From the NCBI GenBank assembly GCA_937904325.1, contig CALGTK010000125.1, positions 1-50,757 of the forward strand: DNA of 50,757 nucleotides, read 5' to 3'. Origin of the DNA: an uncultured Planctomyces sp. (GTDB taxonomy: Bacteria > Planctomycetota > Planctomycetia > Planctomycetales > Planctomycetaceae). Below are positions 37,750 to 47,026 of the stretch, one piece after another (position 1 is the stretch's first letter; the number at the start of each line of letters is the position of its first letter). The notes beneath the pieces were generated by a model that saw only the letters and a list, made by a program, of their open reading frames with translations, made no database searches and had not been told where the DNA came from. The translations under genes and the position numbers were made by a program.

Positions 37750-39234
37750 CTACCTCCGAAGTCCGACCGCTGGCAACTGCCCGCGGCCCCAGCGTGCAGC
37801 CGTCTCACTGTCCGACGGCGTTGACTGAACTATCACGTTGAAACCTCGACCGCGAACAAGCTTCGGCTGAAGAAGCTGAAGCTCGTTGATCTTCATCTTC
37901 GGCAGGAACCACTGCGCAACGTTGCCCGCGTCGGAAACGACAGAAACGACAAATGCCATCTCGCGGATTGGCGATAAATTTCTTATCTGAGCCTGGACTT
38001 TCATATTAAAACCGTCTGATTCTGCATAAGCATCCACACCAGCGAGATTCGAAATTCGGCTGATCGTGCCTGGACGTTCTTCACTGCCTTTTGGATGTTT
38101 AAAGCGTTTCAGCGCGGCTTGAAATGCCGGTCTGAAATTTTTCTGAATTGCATTCGGCGTGTCTCCAAAAATCTCCTCAAACTTCGCCGACCTCACACGC
38201 GTCGATTCTTCAGCCAGCGGCTCAAGCGTCGACAGATACCGCAAGTACTCCGGATATTGTTTGCGAAATTTACTGACCAGCAACCAGTGCATGCTCCATG
38301 CGTGAATGTAGGCGGAGCCGGCAAAAATGTCGCCGCGAAACAACTCGTCCGTCTTCACCAGATCGTCCCACGACATCTGCCTCGGTAGACCACCCGATCG
38401 CATGATAATCTTCACATAGGCGGCGTTCAGTTTGAACGGATCGCTTTGAACACGATCGCCATCCCCTTCAAACCCCGTCGCGATTCCTTCGCTGAACCAG
38501 ACCGGCAACGGAGCAAGCCTTGATAGAACTCGCGTGTTGAAACATTGCTGATGGATCGCTTCGTGAAGTGGCGTCGCGAAGGAATAACACTCACTCATCC
38601 GCACGTACAGATAATTTGTGCGAGGCGAGTAGAAGCCAGCGATATTCTGGGCCGACAGACCGCGACCGCCAGTCTCCTTTTTCGTGTACTCGTTGAAGTC
38701 GTCGTCCGTTTCGAAAATCAACACGACTAGCGGAAACTTCGGGGCCTCGCGTTCAATTTTCATCGTCTTACAGAACCGATGAAAAATATTTTCGATGCCG
38801 CTCATATAGCGAGCTGCTTTCAACAGGTTGGCTCCGACTCGACGCTCGGACGTTTTTGGCAATGGAGCCGTCAGCACTACTCCGACGACGTACTGCTTCT
38901 CGACGCGTCCTCGAAACAGGCCCTCACTGAATTCACCTTCGAGCCGAGTCAGCATGTCCTGAGACGTCAGCGGAGTCGGATCGTCACCGGGAATTCGCTT
39001 CTTAAGTGCTCCCTGCGGTATTATCAAAAGGGAACCGTTAGCCAGTTCGAGAGCGATGGCCCCCTGTCCTTCTCCGTAAAAACGAGCTTCGACTTTTTGA
39101 TCTTCGCCGGCCTCGTCGACATACTCGAACGTGTCCGCAACAGTGGGTTTCGCAACCAATCCCAGCCCACCGCAAAGCACAGCAACAAAAGCGATACGCG
39201 GATAAGAATTCCAGATGATTCGAAAAATCTGCAT
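37750..39234 (-). CDS. Exported DUF1570 putative metalloprotease
   Basis: About 494 residues from the ATG at 39234, with a signal peptide (cleavage near PTVA). The segment ATPLHEAIHQQCFN (HExxH) followed by VWFSEGIATGFE gives the zinc-binding gluzincin pattern with the third Glu ligand. Before it lie an SHD1-like stretch (YGEGQGAIALELANGSLLII) and helical parts. DUF1570 proteins are common in planctomycetes and are probably exported peptidases. The stop (TAG, 37750-37752) lies 4 bp before the GTG of the TadC-like gene and within its ribosome-binding site, so the two are coupled. Confidence 0.8.
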   Translation of the reverse strand: MQIFRIIWNSYPRIAFVAVLCGGLGLVAKPTVADTFEYVDEAGEDQKVEARFYGEGQGAIALELANGSLLIIPQGALKKRIPGDDPTPLTSQDMLTRLEGEFSEGLFRGRVEKQYVVGVVLTAPLPKTSERRVGANLLKAARYMSGIENIFHRFCKTMKIEREAPKFPLVVLIFETDDDFNEYTKKETGGRGLSAQNIAGFYSPRTNYLYVRMSECYSFATPLHEAIHQQCFNTRVLSRLAPLPVWFSEGIATGFEGDGDRVQSDPFKLNAAYVKIIMRSGGLPRQMSWDDLVKTDELFRGDIFAGSAYIHAWSMHWLLVSKFRKQYPEYLRYLSTLEPLAEESTRVRSAKFEEIFGDTPNAIQKNFRPAFQAALKRFKHPKGSEERPGTISRISNLAGVDAYAESDGFNMKVQAQIRNLSPIREMAFVVSVVSDAGNVAQWFLPKMKINELQLLQPKLVRGRGFNVIVQSTPSDSETAARWGRGQLPAVGLRR

Positions 39235-39515
39235 GGTCGGTCCCGATTTTTCAAGTCGCGAAAACGGCCACAAGACCGCACGGAAGTGCCACAGGGATGA
39301 TCAACTAGTTCGTCATGCTAACGCCGGGACGATACGATCTCACCCGACAACACCGGCCCTTCCGAAACTGAGCCTCACTGAAGGATTCAGTAACCAGCAG
39401 ATTTGCGTCGTGTGACACAGTATCGACGTTGCGAAAGCGTAACGCAGCCTGTCACACTGAATACGCAGTACAATAGCAGCAATCAACGAAGGTTCTGGTT
39501 CAGGCAGCACAGATA

Positions 39516-39719
39516 ATGTTCCCACTGTTCACCATGCTGGAAGAACTGCTTAATGTGGGCATCGTCATCTTCGTCGTCAGCGGAGCGATCCTGTTTGCAG
39601 TCGGTTTTGGATTCGGAACCGTCAATATTCAGAATGCAAAACTAAAATGCTTCCATTGCGGACGAGAAACTCGAGTCGGTCGAAAGAACTGCGAATCATG
39701 CGGCGAAGAATTACAATAA
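39516..39719 (+). CDS. Small one-TM zinc-ribbon protein (copy 1)
   Basis: 67 residues: one membrane helix (VGIVIFVVSGAILFAVGFGF) followed by a cytoplasmic zinc ribbon, LKCFHCGRETRVGRKNCESCGEEL (two CxxC pairs, 16 residues apart at their first Cys). A second Met at residue 7 is an alternative start. There is no known function. It lies 52 bp before a similar gene, so the two probably form an operon. Confidence 0.6.
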   Translation: MFPLFTMLEELLNVGIVIFVVSGAILFAVGFGFGTVNIQNAKLKCFHCGRETRVGRKNCESCGEELQ

Positions 39720-39771
39720 AACGAGCTAGCGCATCTTAGAAATTTCCAGAAGCAAACTCCGGAACGGTCAA

Positions 39772-39984
39772 ATGGGACTCAGCTTAATCGGCATCGCAAT
39801 CCTGCTCGGCGCCGTGTTGGTTGTGGCAATCTTCGTCATCTCAATTATTACCCGCCTGTTTCGACGAGGCGAAGGAAGTTCGACAACACCAGTCGCGCGC
39901 GGCGTAACGCTGAGCTGCCCCCACTGCGGCAAGAATACTGAAGCGGCGCAGCCACAATGCCAGCACTGCTCAAAGGACCTGTGA
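39772..39984 (+). CDS. Small one-TM zinc-ribbon protein (copy 2)
   Basis: 70 residues: a membrane helix (IGIAILLGAVLVVAIFVISI), a short basic stretch (RLFRRGE) that marks a cytoplasmic C-terminus, and a zinc ribbon LSCPHCGKNTEAAQPQCQHC with two CxxC pairs. The arrangement is the same as the preceding gene but sequence similarity outside the motifs is low. Possibly a diverged duplicate. Function unknown. Confidence 0.65.
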   Translation: MGLSLIGIAILLGAVLVVAIFVISIITRLFRRGEGSSTTPVARGVTLSCPHCGKNTEAAQPQCQHCSKDL

Positions 39985-40025
39985 ATCCAGCAAGGACCTT
40001 CAGAAATCGAGTTAAATTCTGAACG

Positions 40026-41216
40026 TCAGGGGATGACACCGAGTTCGCGGCCTGTATTCTCGAAACACTCAACAGCAAACTGTAAATCTTCAGCGGAATG
40101 CACTGCCGACATCTGCGTGCGAATCCTCGCTTTACCGACAGGGACCACGGGATACGAAAACCCGACAACATATACGCCCTTCTCAAGCATTGATTCTGCG
40201 AATTCCGAAGCCAGTTCGGCATCGCCAAGCATCACAGGAATGATGGGATGCTCACCATCGAGAACCTCAAACCCGCGATACGAAAGTTCTTTCCGCATGA
40301 AGACTGTGTTCGCTTCCAGTTGATTGCGAAGTTCTGGCGACTGCGTGACAAGCTCCAGCGCCTTGATCGTCCCCTGCACAATCGGCGGAGCCAGCGAATT
40401 CGAAAACAAGTACGGTCGTGAGCGTTGCCGCAGGTAGTCAACGATTTCCTGCCGGCCGCTGGTGTAACCGCCGCTGGCTCCCCCCAGTGCTTTGCCCATC
40501 GTGCCAGTGACAATGTCAACGCGGTCGATAACACCGCAACGCTCGGGAGTTCCTCGGCCGTTTTCGCCGACGAATCCAACGGAGTGAGAATCGTCGACCA
40601 TGACCAGCGCGTTGTATTTGTCAGCGAGATCGCAAATCCCAGCCAGGTCGGCGATGTAACCGTCCATCGAGAACACGCCGTCCGTGGCGATTAACCGAAA
40701 CCTCGCCGACTCGGCTTTCTGTAGCTGCGATTCCAGATCGGCAAGATCGTTGTTCCGATACCGAAATCGTTTGGCCTTACAAAGTCGCACGCCGTCGATA
40801 ATGCTCGCGTGGTTCAACTCGTCAGAAATGATCGCGTCTTCCGGACCGAGCAGCGTTTCGAACAGGCCTCCGTTCGCGTCAAAGCACGATGAGTACAGAA
40901 TCGTGTCGTCCGTCCCGAGGAAATCGCTCAGCCTTGCTTCGAGCTGGCGATGAATCGTCTGAGTTCCACAGATGAACCGTACGGACGCCAGCCCGTAGCC
41001 CCATTGATCAAGACCTTTGTGAGCGGCTTGCAGAATCTCTGGATGATCAGCCAGTCCGAGATAGTTGTTCGAACAAAGATTCAGCAATCCCTCAGAACGA
41101 CCAAGCCGAACGTGCGCGGCCTGCGGCGATTCGATCTGCCGCTCCGACTTCCAAAGGCCTTCCGAACGGATCGACTCTAACTGCTCAGTAAGATGCTCGC
41201 GAAAAATGCCATACAT
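40026..41216 (-). CDS. kbl: 2-amino-3-ketobutyrate CoA ligase (glycine C-acetyltransferase)
   Basis: 396 residues, PLP-dependent alpha-oxoamine synthase. It splits 2-amino-3-ketobutyrate with CoA to glycine and acetyl-CoA. Motifs: [18 protein letters not shown], the adjacent [32 protein letters not shown] and the PLP lysine segment [18 protein letters not shown]. All are typical of Kbl. It follows tdh by 58 bp on the same strand; the pair carries out threonine degradation to glycine. Confidence 0.94.
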   Translation of the reverse strand: MYGIFREHLTEQLESIRSEGLWKSERQIESPQAAHVRLGRSEGLLNLCSNNYLGLADHPEILQAAHKGLDQWGYGLASVRFICGTQTIHRQLEARLSDFLGTDDTILYSSCFDANGGLFETLLGPEDAIISDELNHASIIDGVRLCKAKRFRYRNNDLADLESQLQKAESARFRLIATDGVFSMDGYIADLAGICDLADKYNALVMVDDSHSVGFVGENGRGTPERCGVIDRVDIVTGTMGKALGGASGGYTSGRQEIVDYLRQRSRPYLFSNSLAPPIVQGTIKALELVTQSPELRNQLEANTVFMRKELSYRGFEVLDGEHPIIPVMLGDAELASEFAESMLEKGVYVVGFSYPVVPVGKARIRTQMSAVHSAEDLQFAVECFENTGRELGVIP

Positions 41217-41274
41217 GACTCAGCCCTTCAAGATATTTAGTCGCTGGTCTTCCAGGATTGCGACGATTGCCCGT

Positions 41275-42306
41275 CTACTTGTCGGTCCAGTTGAGAATGA
41301 CCTTGCCGGAGTCGCCGCTCAGCATCGCATCAAAGCCCTGCTGAAACTCCGAGTAATGAAACCGGTGAGTTATAACCGGGCTGATATCGAGCCCGCTTTG
41401 CAGCATCACAGTCATTTTGTACCAGGTCTCGTACATCTCGCGACCGTAGATTCCTTTGATCGTCAGCATATTAAACACGACCGTGTTCCAGTCGATGGCC
41501 ATCTCCGCCTCTGGGATACCAAGCATCGCTATTTTGCCACCATGGCACATGCTGTCGAGCATTCCCTGAAACGCCGACGAATTGCCCGACATCTCCAGTC
41601 CGACGTCAAATCCTTCCGCCATTCCCAGTTCCTGCAGAACATCGGCGAGCGACTCTTCGCGAACATCCACCGCGCGAGTAACTCCCAACTTCTTCGCAAG
41701 TTCCAGCCGCCAGGGATTCACATCGGTGATGACAACGTACCGCGCGCCGGCGTGTCGAACGACTGCGGCCGCCATCAATCCGATCGGCCCCGCGCCGGTA
41801 ATCAGCACATCCTCGCCGAGGACGGGGAACGACAGCGCGGTGTGAACAGCATTCCCAAACGGATCAAAGATCGACGCGATATCCCAGTCGATTCCATCGT
41901 GATGATGCCAGACGTTGGTCATCGGCAGGGAGATGTATTCCGCAAACGCTCCTTCGCGATTGACGCCAACTCCGACGGTATGAGCACACAAGTGGCGACG
42001 GCCGGCCAGACAGTTTCGACACAGTCCGCAGACAACATGCCCTTCTCCACTGACAATCTCGCCCGCGTGGAAGTCCGCCACGTTCGCACCGACTTCCACG
42101 ACTTCGCCAACAAACTCATGCCCGACAGTCATTGGAACAGGGATCGTCTTCTGAGCCCACGCGTCCCACTTGTAAATATGCACGTCGGTGCCGCAGATAC
42201 CCGTTCTGTGAACCTTGATCAAAACATCGTTGATCCCTATTTCGGGCTCGGGGACATCTTCCAACCACAGCCCCGTCGCCGCCTCTTTCTTCACAAGCGC
42301 TTTCAC
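41275..42306 (-). CDS. tdh: L-threonine 3-dehydrogenase
   Basis: 343 residues, zinc-dependent medium-chain alcohol dehydrogenase that oxidises threonine to 2-amino-3-ketobutyrate. The catalytic zinc site is [13 protein letters not shown] with [12 protein letters not shown]. The structural zinc site is [15 protein letters not shown] (four Cys). The NAD fold has [20 protein letters not shown]. The [12 protein letters not shown] segment is characteristic of Tdh. Upstream of kbl, same strand, so likely an operon. Confidence 0.94.
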   Translation of the reverse strand: MKALVKKEAATGLWLEDVPEPEIGINDVLIKVHRTGICGTDVHIYKWDAWAQKTIPVPMTVGHEFVGEVVEVGANVADFHAGEIVSGEGHVVCGLCRNCLAGRRHLCAHTVGVGVNREGAFAEYISLPMTNVWHHHDGIDWDIASIFDPFGNAVHTALSFPVLGEDVLITGAGPIGLMAAAVVRHAGARYVVITDVNPWRLELAKKLGVTRAVDVREESLADVLQELGMAEGFDVGLEMSGNSSAFQGMLDSMCHGGKIAMLGIPEAEMAIDWNTVVFNMLTIKGIYGREMYETWYKMTVMLQSGLDISPVITHRFHYSEFQQGFDAMLSGDSGKVILNWTDK

Positions 42307-42516
42307 AGTCTGATCTCCAGAATCATCCTGACACGGAATAAGGTCGCACAGATATGTAATCAGTCATCAGCAAATTTCGTTCGTGAAAAACAATCGACAA
42401 ACGCAATCAGCTTCTGGCACGTGAATCATCAAAAAACGGCCGGCCCCTCAGATCAGGAAGATGGCCCATGGCCAGCCGAATGCTCACACAAAACCCTTGA
42501 TACTTACTTCGCTTCT

Positions 42517-43176
42517 TTACTTCTTCTCACGTTTCTGCGGGCCTTCTTTGGCCAGTTCTGCTTCGATCGCTTTCACGACTTCCTCAGAATCCGGCTCAAC
42601 ACCCGTTCCAAATCGAGCAACCGGTTTGCCACGTCTTGAGAGTAAAACTTTCTCGAAGTTCCAGCCGATCGGGCCAGTCTTCTTAAGTCCGCTCTCTTTC
42701 GACGTCAGATACTTATAAAGCGGTGCGGCTTTTTCGTCATTGACGTCAATCTTCCCGAACATGTCGAAATCGACTCCGTAATTCTTCTTGCAGAAAGAAG
42801 CAATTTCGGTGTTCGAGCCGGGCTCCTGACGGCCGAACTGATTGCACGGGAATCCAACAACTGCGAGACCCATTTCCGCGTAGTTTTTATGGAGTCCCTG
42901 CAGCGGTCCATACTGTGGAGTTGCCCCGCACTCACTGGCCACATTCACGACCAGCATGACCTTACCACGATACTTCGAAAGCTTCGTTTGTTTGCCGGTC
43001 AACGATTTCATTGTCTGACCGTAGACGGGGTGTTTCGCCTTCTTTTCCGTACTTGTCGACTTCTTAATTGCCGTTTTTTTGCCGTCTGGATTTTTGCTGT
43101 CCTCAGCCGTCACCAACGATGACGCAAAAACAGCCAGCAGAGTCACACACAAAGTAATTTTGACGATTCGAAGCAT
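42517..43176 (-). CDS. Exported glutathione-peroxidase-family thiol peroxidase
   Basis: 219 residues: a signal peptide (LLAVFASSLVTA), then a Lys-rich linker (about 26-50) and a GPx domain. The active-site segment VVNVASECGATPQYGPLQ has Cys83, not selenocysteine, and GFPCNQFGRQEPG has the conserved Gln/Asn and a possible resolving Cys111; the Trp motif is PIGWNFEKVLL. Cys-type bacterial GPx proteins usually use thioredoxin. Export and the basic linker are unusual for the family. It probably protects the periplasm from peroxides. Confidence 0.9.
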   Translation of the reverse strand: MLRIVKITLCVTLLAVFASSLVTAEDSKNPDGKKTAIKKSTSTEKKAKHPVYGQTMKSLTGKQTKLSKYRGKVMLVVNVASECGATPQYGPLQGLHKNYAEMGLAVVGFPCNQFGRQEPGSNTEIASFCKKNYGVDFDMFGKIDVNDEKAAPLYKYLTSKESGLKKTGPIGWNFEKVLLSRRGKPVARFGTGVEPDSEEVVKAIEAELAKEGPQKREKK

Positions 43177-43352
43177 GGTGGGTCCTCGGTATTGAACGGG
43201 CTGCTGCGGCCAAAGTGGTTTCGCCCTTCATCGAACAAACGATGATCCGAGTCAAACAGGACGACAGCCGACAACGATCCGATCGGGGGGGGTAAGTCAG
43301 ACCTGGAGTATCGTCAGCAGCACGACGCCGGGCAACGCATAGAGAGAACCAA

Positions 43353-44012
43353 TCACCATTCCCCTTTCCAGAGGCGAACTGTCCAATTCTTAGACGCTGC
43401 GGCGCCAGATGGATTCAGAAAGCGTTGCCCGACACACCGGTGGAACATTTTACCCAGCACGATCGACACAAGCAGGCCACTTGAAATCGCCACGAGCAGG
43501 GTAGCAAGCCCCGACGTAAAGCTGAGCAGGTACCACGCATGAGACAATCTCTACACCAACGGGGCGTGGACAAGGTAAATGCTGTAGCAATCAAGGCCAC
43601 AACTTGTCAGTGGAGCGACGATGGCCGATTGAGCGATCGCTTTGCCAAATCGCTGCAATCCGATCTGCACGATCGCAAACAGAAAGGCATCGACGTTCGA
43701 CTCGCGAAGAGTGTGATCAATCTCCCAGTGTAGCATCTGAAAATATTGATGAACGGCTGACGCTGTCAGCAACACGACAAGAGCAATCTCGCTTCTGTCG
43801 GTTTCGTAGTTGAGTGCCTGATAGACTCCGACGCCAGCAGCAAACTGCAGCCACAGGCCATCGAAGAAGAATCCGTGAGTCGTGGGGTTACTCGGAAACA
43901 TCACCGTTATCGCCGCCACGATCACAGTGATGACGGCTATCGATTTCGTAAAGTGCTTCGGTACGAGAAACAGACAGCATCGGCAACTGCGTAAAATTGC
44001 TCGTTGTAACAC
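43353..44012 (-). pseudogene. Acyltransferase 3 family remnant, C-terminal part
   Basis: About 220 codons on the minus strand, hydrophobic throughout, resembling the C-terminal helices of OafA-type acyltransferases. Segments include FFFDGLWLQFAAGVGVYQAL and LDCYSIYLVHAPLV (family motif YSIYLxH). An in-frame TAG at 43551-43553 interrupts it; then the same frame continues RLSHAWYLLSFTSGLATLL and a last helix ending near VGQRFLNPS. The TAG probably replaced a Trp codon. The N-terminal catalytic part (about 130 or more residues, with the active-site His) is missing between here and the SLC4-fusion gene. Confidence 0.7.
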
Positions 44013-44132
44013 AACGTCCTGGGATGCCCGAAGAGGTACCCGGTCCTACTGGTCACCGCTGGAGAAGCTTTTCAGGCATGCGGGCCAGATGACCTGGTCG
44101 GCGACTCAAAGCTCGACGAAAAACCAGTCGCG

Positions 44133-46196
44133 TTACCACTGATCTTCTTCGTCTTCGGGAATCTCGTCGGCGTCGAGAGCCTTCAAGTGTTCCTCAGTGA
44201 AGAAGCGGTTGAGGAGCAGCCGAACTGGAACCAGCAGCGCAATGAATAGCGGGAATAGAATCCCGACAGCGCTGACTTTGACGATCATCAGAATACCCAG
44301 ACAGACCAACTGAATCAGCGTAAAAAAGTGCATCGTCCAGTGAGGAACTCGCTGCGTGTAGTGGTTTCTTGGGTACAGCGATGTGTCCATGATCCACAGA
44401 CTGAGACGTTCGAAGAGCTGATTGCCCTTCATTGAGACAATGCCCATGAACAGGAACAGACCGTAAAGAATGGCCATGGGAATTGCATTCAGATACTTCA
44501 ACAGGAACAGCGAACAGCCAATCAACAGATGGATGGAAAATCCGGTTAGACGATTCTCGCGAACATGAATAATGCGTTCCCGAGTTTCACCGCCGGGCGA
44601 AACGATCTCTTCCAAAGTTGCCAGGCTACGGACGTGATTCAACGATCGCACTGTCGCAGCGACCAGCCACGGAAGTCCGAACATTGAGCAGAATCCGATC
44701 AGAAACGCCAACAGCCCCAGATCAAAGTGGTAGGCTGCGCCTTTGGTCAACTTGTGATCAGGACTGTTGACCAGCCTCCCAGTAATGTTCTGATCCATGT
44801 AGACAAGCACCGTTACCAGTAGAGCCGGGACAATCGATCCAAACCAGACGGTAACCGGAGCATCAAACAGGTTGACGAACCAGGCACGGCCCTCAAGCGT
44901 CGGACGGAATGAATCCGGGGCGGGCAGAGTTTCGTAATCGACGTCGTGAAACCAGAACAACGCGACGGCAAGCATCATCCCCATTGAAATCGACGGACCG
45001 AAGTCGGCAAAGAATTCTCGAATCTTCGGATGCAGATAGCGACTGCGACGAAACGCCGTCATATTGCTGGCCAGGTAGAACGTGCCCATCGCCAGTAGAA
45101 GTGGAACCAGTGCCGCGTCATGGTCGCGTAATTCTTCGCTGTAGACACTCACCACGATGGCCACAAGCGCGTTCACCGCCGAATGGATAAAGATTATTGA
45201 AATCAGCGCAGCAAAAATCTCATCGGTGAATCTTGTGAAGTATCGCATCAGGTTACTGGCGTTGGTCAGCGACAGCAGCAGCAGCAGCACTGCCGTCCAG
45301 ACGCCAACCCACGCATACGTTGGCAGAAACGGGATGCCGTAATCTTCACAGATTTCATACAGGATCACCGTAAAGACGAGCAACGGCCCTGTACCGCCCA
45401 GAATGATCAGCGGCTGTCCGGAAAACAGTGCGTAGATGACACCGCAGAATGCCGAGGCCGCAATCATCTCGACCGCCCCGATGTGGTTGCCGGTCTGTTC
45501 AGCCATGATTCCGCCGAACGTGATCGCCGGAGCCAGGCAAGCAAACAGCAGGAACAATATCGAGCTGACGCTTTTCGGATGAAGCCCCTCCAGAAAGTCG
45601 GCCATGTAGTGCGGCAGTCGTCTTTTCAGGTCCTGCCGCACACCAGCACCAATCCCGGATGCAGGAGCCATTTCCGCTACATGCGAAGTGTCGGCTTCGA
45701 CCGGTTTGGCCGTTCGTGCCAACGTATGAGCAAAGGCGTCCCGCAACGCCAACGGCGTGTCGGCTTCGCCAAGTTCATAGCGAAACTCTGCGTCCGACAT
45801 TACCCGCGCAATGAGCGACAGCGTGTCGAGATGTTCCGCCGCTCTGCCGGTTGGCCCTAGCAGGAAAAAGAAGTACTGAGTCGGCGTACCGTCCGGAGCT
45901 CCCAGATTGATTCCGTGCTTGAGACGGACAAAAACGATCTGTGGCTCAGAAAGCGTTTCCAGATAGCAATGCGGAACTGCGACCGCGTTACCAATCGCCG
46001 TCGAGACAATCCGCTCTCGTTCGAGGAATATCTCGATGACGTTATCGCGTTCTTGCGCAGGCAACAGCTCCGAACTGATCATTCGATCGACGACCTGCGG
46101 GATAAGGTCTTCAATCTCTTTGGCTGTCAGATCAAGCAGACAGGTATCGTTGCTCGAAAACGTTCGTTCGAGATATTTCACAACAGGCTCTCTCAT
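44133..46196 (-). CDS. PTS EIIA-domain / SLC4 bicarbonate-transporter fusion
   Basis: 687 residues in two parts. Residues about 1-155 are a PTS EIIA type-2 (fructose/mannitol/Ntr) domain, with AIGNAVAVPHCYLE carrying the phosphorylatable His76, then RLKHGINLGAPDGTPTQYFF. After a linker, residues about 200-660 are a complete SLC4 (HCO3_cotransp) membrane domain: GGIMAEQTGNHIGAVEMIA, SGQPLIILGGTGPLLVF, YFTRFTDEIFAALISIIFI, ATVRSLNHVRSL, IPMAILYGLFLFMGIVSM and LKALDADE at the end. The site VLVYMDQNITGRLV has Asp468 and Thr472, matching the Asp/Thr of Na+-coupled NBC proteins rather than the Glu of Band 3 (recalled, not searched). It likely moves bicarbonate/carbonate, perhaps with Na+, under phosphorylation control. 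No EI or HPr gene is near. Confidence 0.88.
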   Translation of the reverse strand: MREPVVKYLERTFSSNDTCLLDLTAKEIEDLIPQVVDRMISSELLPAQERDNVIEIFLERERIVSTAIGNAVAVPHCYLETLSEPQIVFVRLKHGINLGAPDGTPTQYFFFLLGPTGRAAEHLDTLSLIARVMSDAEFRYELGEADTPLALRDAFAHTLARTAKPVEADTSHVAEMAPASGIGAGVRQDLKRRLPHYMADFLEGLHPKSVSSILFLLFACLAPAITFGGIMAEQTGNHIGAVEMIAASAFCGVIYALFSGQPLIILGGTGPLLVFTVILYEICEDYGIPFLPTYAWVGVWTAVLLLLLSLTNASNLMRYFTRFTDEIFAALISIIFIHSAVNALVAIVVSVYSEELRDHDAALVPLLLAMGTFYLASNMTAFRRSRYLHPKIREFFADFGPSISMGMMLAVALFWFHDVDYETLPAPDSFRPTLEGRAWFVNLFDAPVTVWFGSIVPALLVTVLVYMDQNITGRLVNSPDHKLTKGAAYHFDLGLLAFLIGFCSMFGLPWLVAATVRSLNHVRSLATLEEIVSPGGETRERIIHVRENRLTGFSIHLLIGCSLFLLKYLNAIPMAILYGLFLFMGIVSMKGNQLFERLSLWIMDTSLYPRNHYTQRVPHWTMHFFTLIQLVCLGILMIVKVSAVGILFPLFIALLVPVRLLLNRFFTEEHLKALDADEIPEDEEDQW

Positions 46197-46499
46197 TCTG
46201 CGAAAACAACGTCCAGGGCAATCATCGCACGACTTCAGTCTGACGTCCTGTCAACCGAGAACCTTATTTGCCCAGCCGCTTGAAACCGAACAGTCAATTA
46301 AAGAGTAATGTGCGAAGACGCACGCTCAAAGACGAAATACACACACGTAGCTCGTCCAACAGCGGCCGTTTCCAGCCTGGCAAGACCTTCACACACTTCA
46401 CGAACTGATTTACCCTGAAAAGGTCATCTATCCAAAAGGCCGAACAAGCTTTAACTGAGTCGCTGTTTACTTGATCTGATCGTCAAAATGTGTGGATTA
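46197..46499. other. Intergenic stretch without recognisable gene
   Basis: 303 bp upstream of the SLC4-fusion gene. No convincing frame, hairpin or promoter boxes were identified; it should hold the fusion gene's promoter on the minus strand. Confidence 0.45.
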
Positions 46500-46963
46500 T
46501 CACAGCAAAAAGATAACCGTTATTTCGAAATGACGTTCGAGGTTCTCGTTGGATTTGTCGAACGTGCCATTCTCGCGGTAGTGAGTCACCAGGCGACGAA
46601 AGAGTTTTAGAAAAATCGGATGATCGTCAGTCACCGACTCGGTCCCCTTCAGCGTCAAAGACGCCGTCTTGTCGTACTTCCATACGACATTCTTAATCCC
46701 GACCAGATCGAGTAGCCAATCAGTTGCAGCGTTGGCAGGTTCTTTCTGCTGATGCCAGATTTTGCCACCAGCTCGGTAATAAGTCTTCAACGTGTCGATC
46801 ACTTCCAGCCGAAGGTGGGCTCGTTGTTAAAAGTCAACTGGAACTGCCAGTCCGTCAAGATGCTCCCTGTGATTCGAATCCGTTGCTTTTAAAGTCGGAT
46901 CGAACATCCGCCCGGCGAAAGACCTTTGACGTCGTACGTTCCCGAAATGGCGTAAAACGGCAT
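46500..46963 (-). pseudogene. Broken hypothetical gene fragments
   Basis: Two frames on the minus strand look protein-like but do not join. One starts at an ATG at 46963 and reads FYAISGTYDVKGLSPGG, is cut by a TAA, then continues RIRITGSILTDWQFQLTFNN to a TGA. The other (46802-46500, about 100 codons) reads YYRAGGKIWHQQKEPANAA, WLLDLVGIKNVVWKYDK and HPIFLKLFRRLVTHYREN. I do not recognise the family. They may be parts of one decayed gene or chance frames; the second piece alone might be a real short gene. Confidence 0.35.
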
Positions 46964-47026
46964 CGCAGATCTTCTGGCCAGGAGTCATCGAAGCTCAACC
47001 TCTCGCCGGCATGGGTTGCCCGGACA

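Noticed and set aside
41065-42639. Long open frame (about 524 codons) on the plus strand opposite kbl and tdh
   Set aside because: It lies antisense to two well-supported metabolic genes and shows no recognisable motif; a product of codon bias.
44133-46196. SulP/SLC26 sulfate permease call
   Set aside because: There is no STAS domain and the membrane motifs match SLC4, not SulP.
46860-46885. tRNA-like TTCGAATCC T-arm sequence
   Set aside because: No acceptor or anticodon stem could be built around it.
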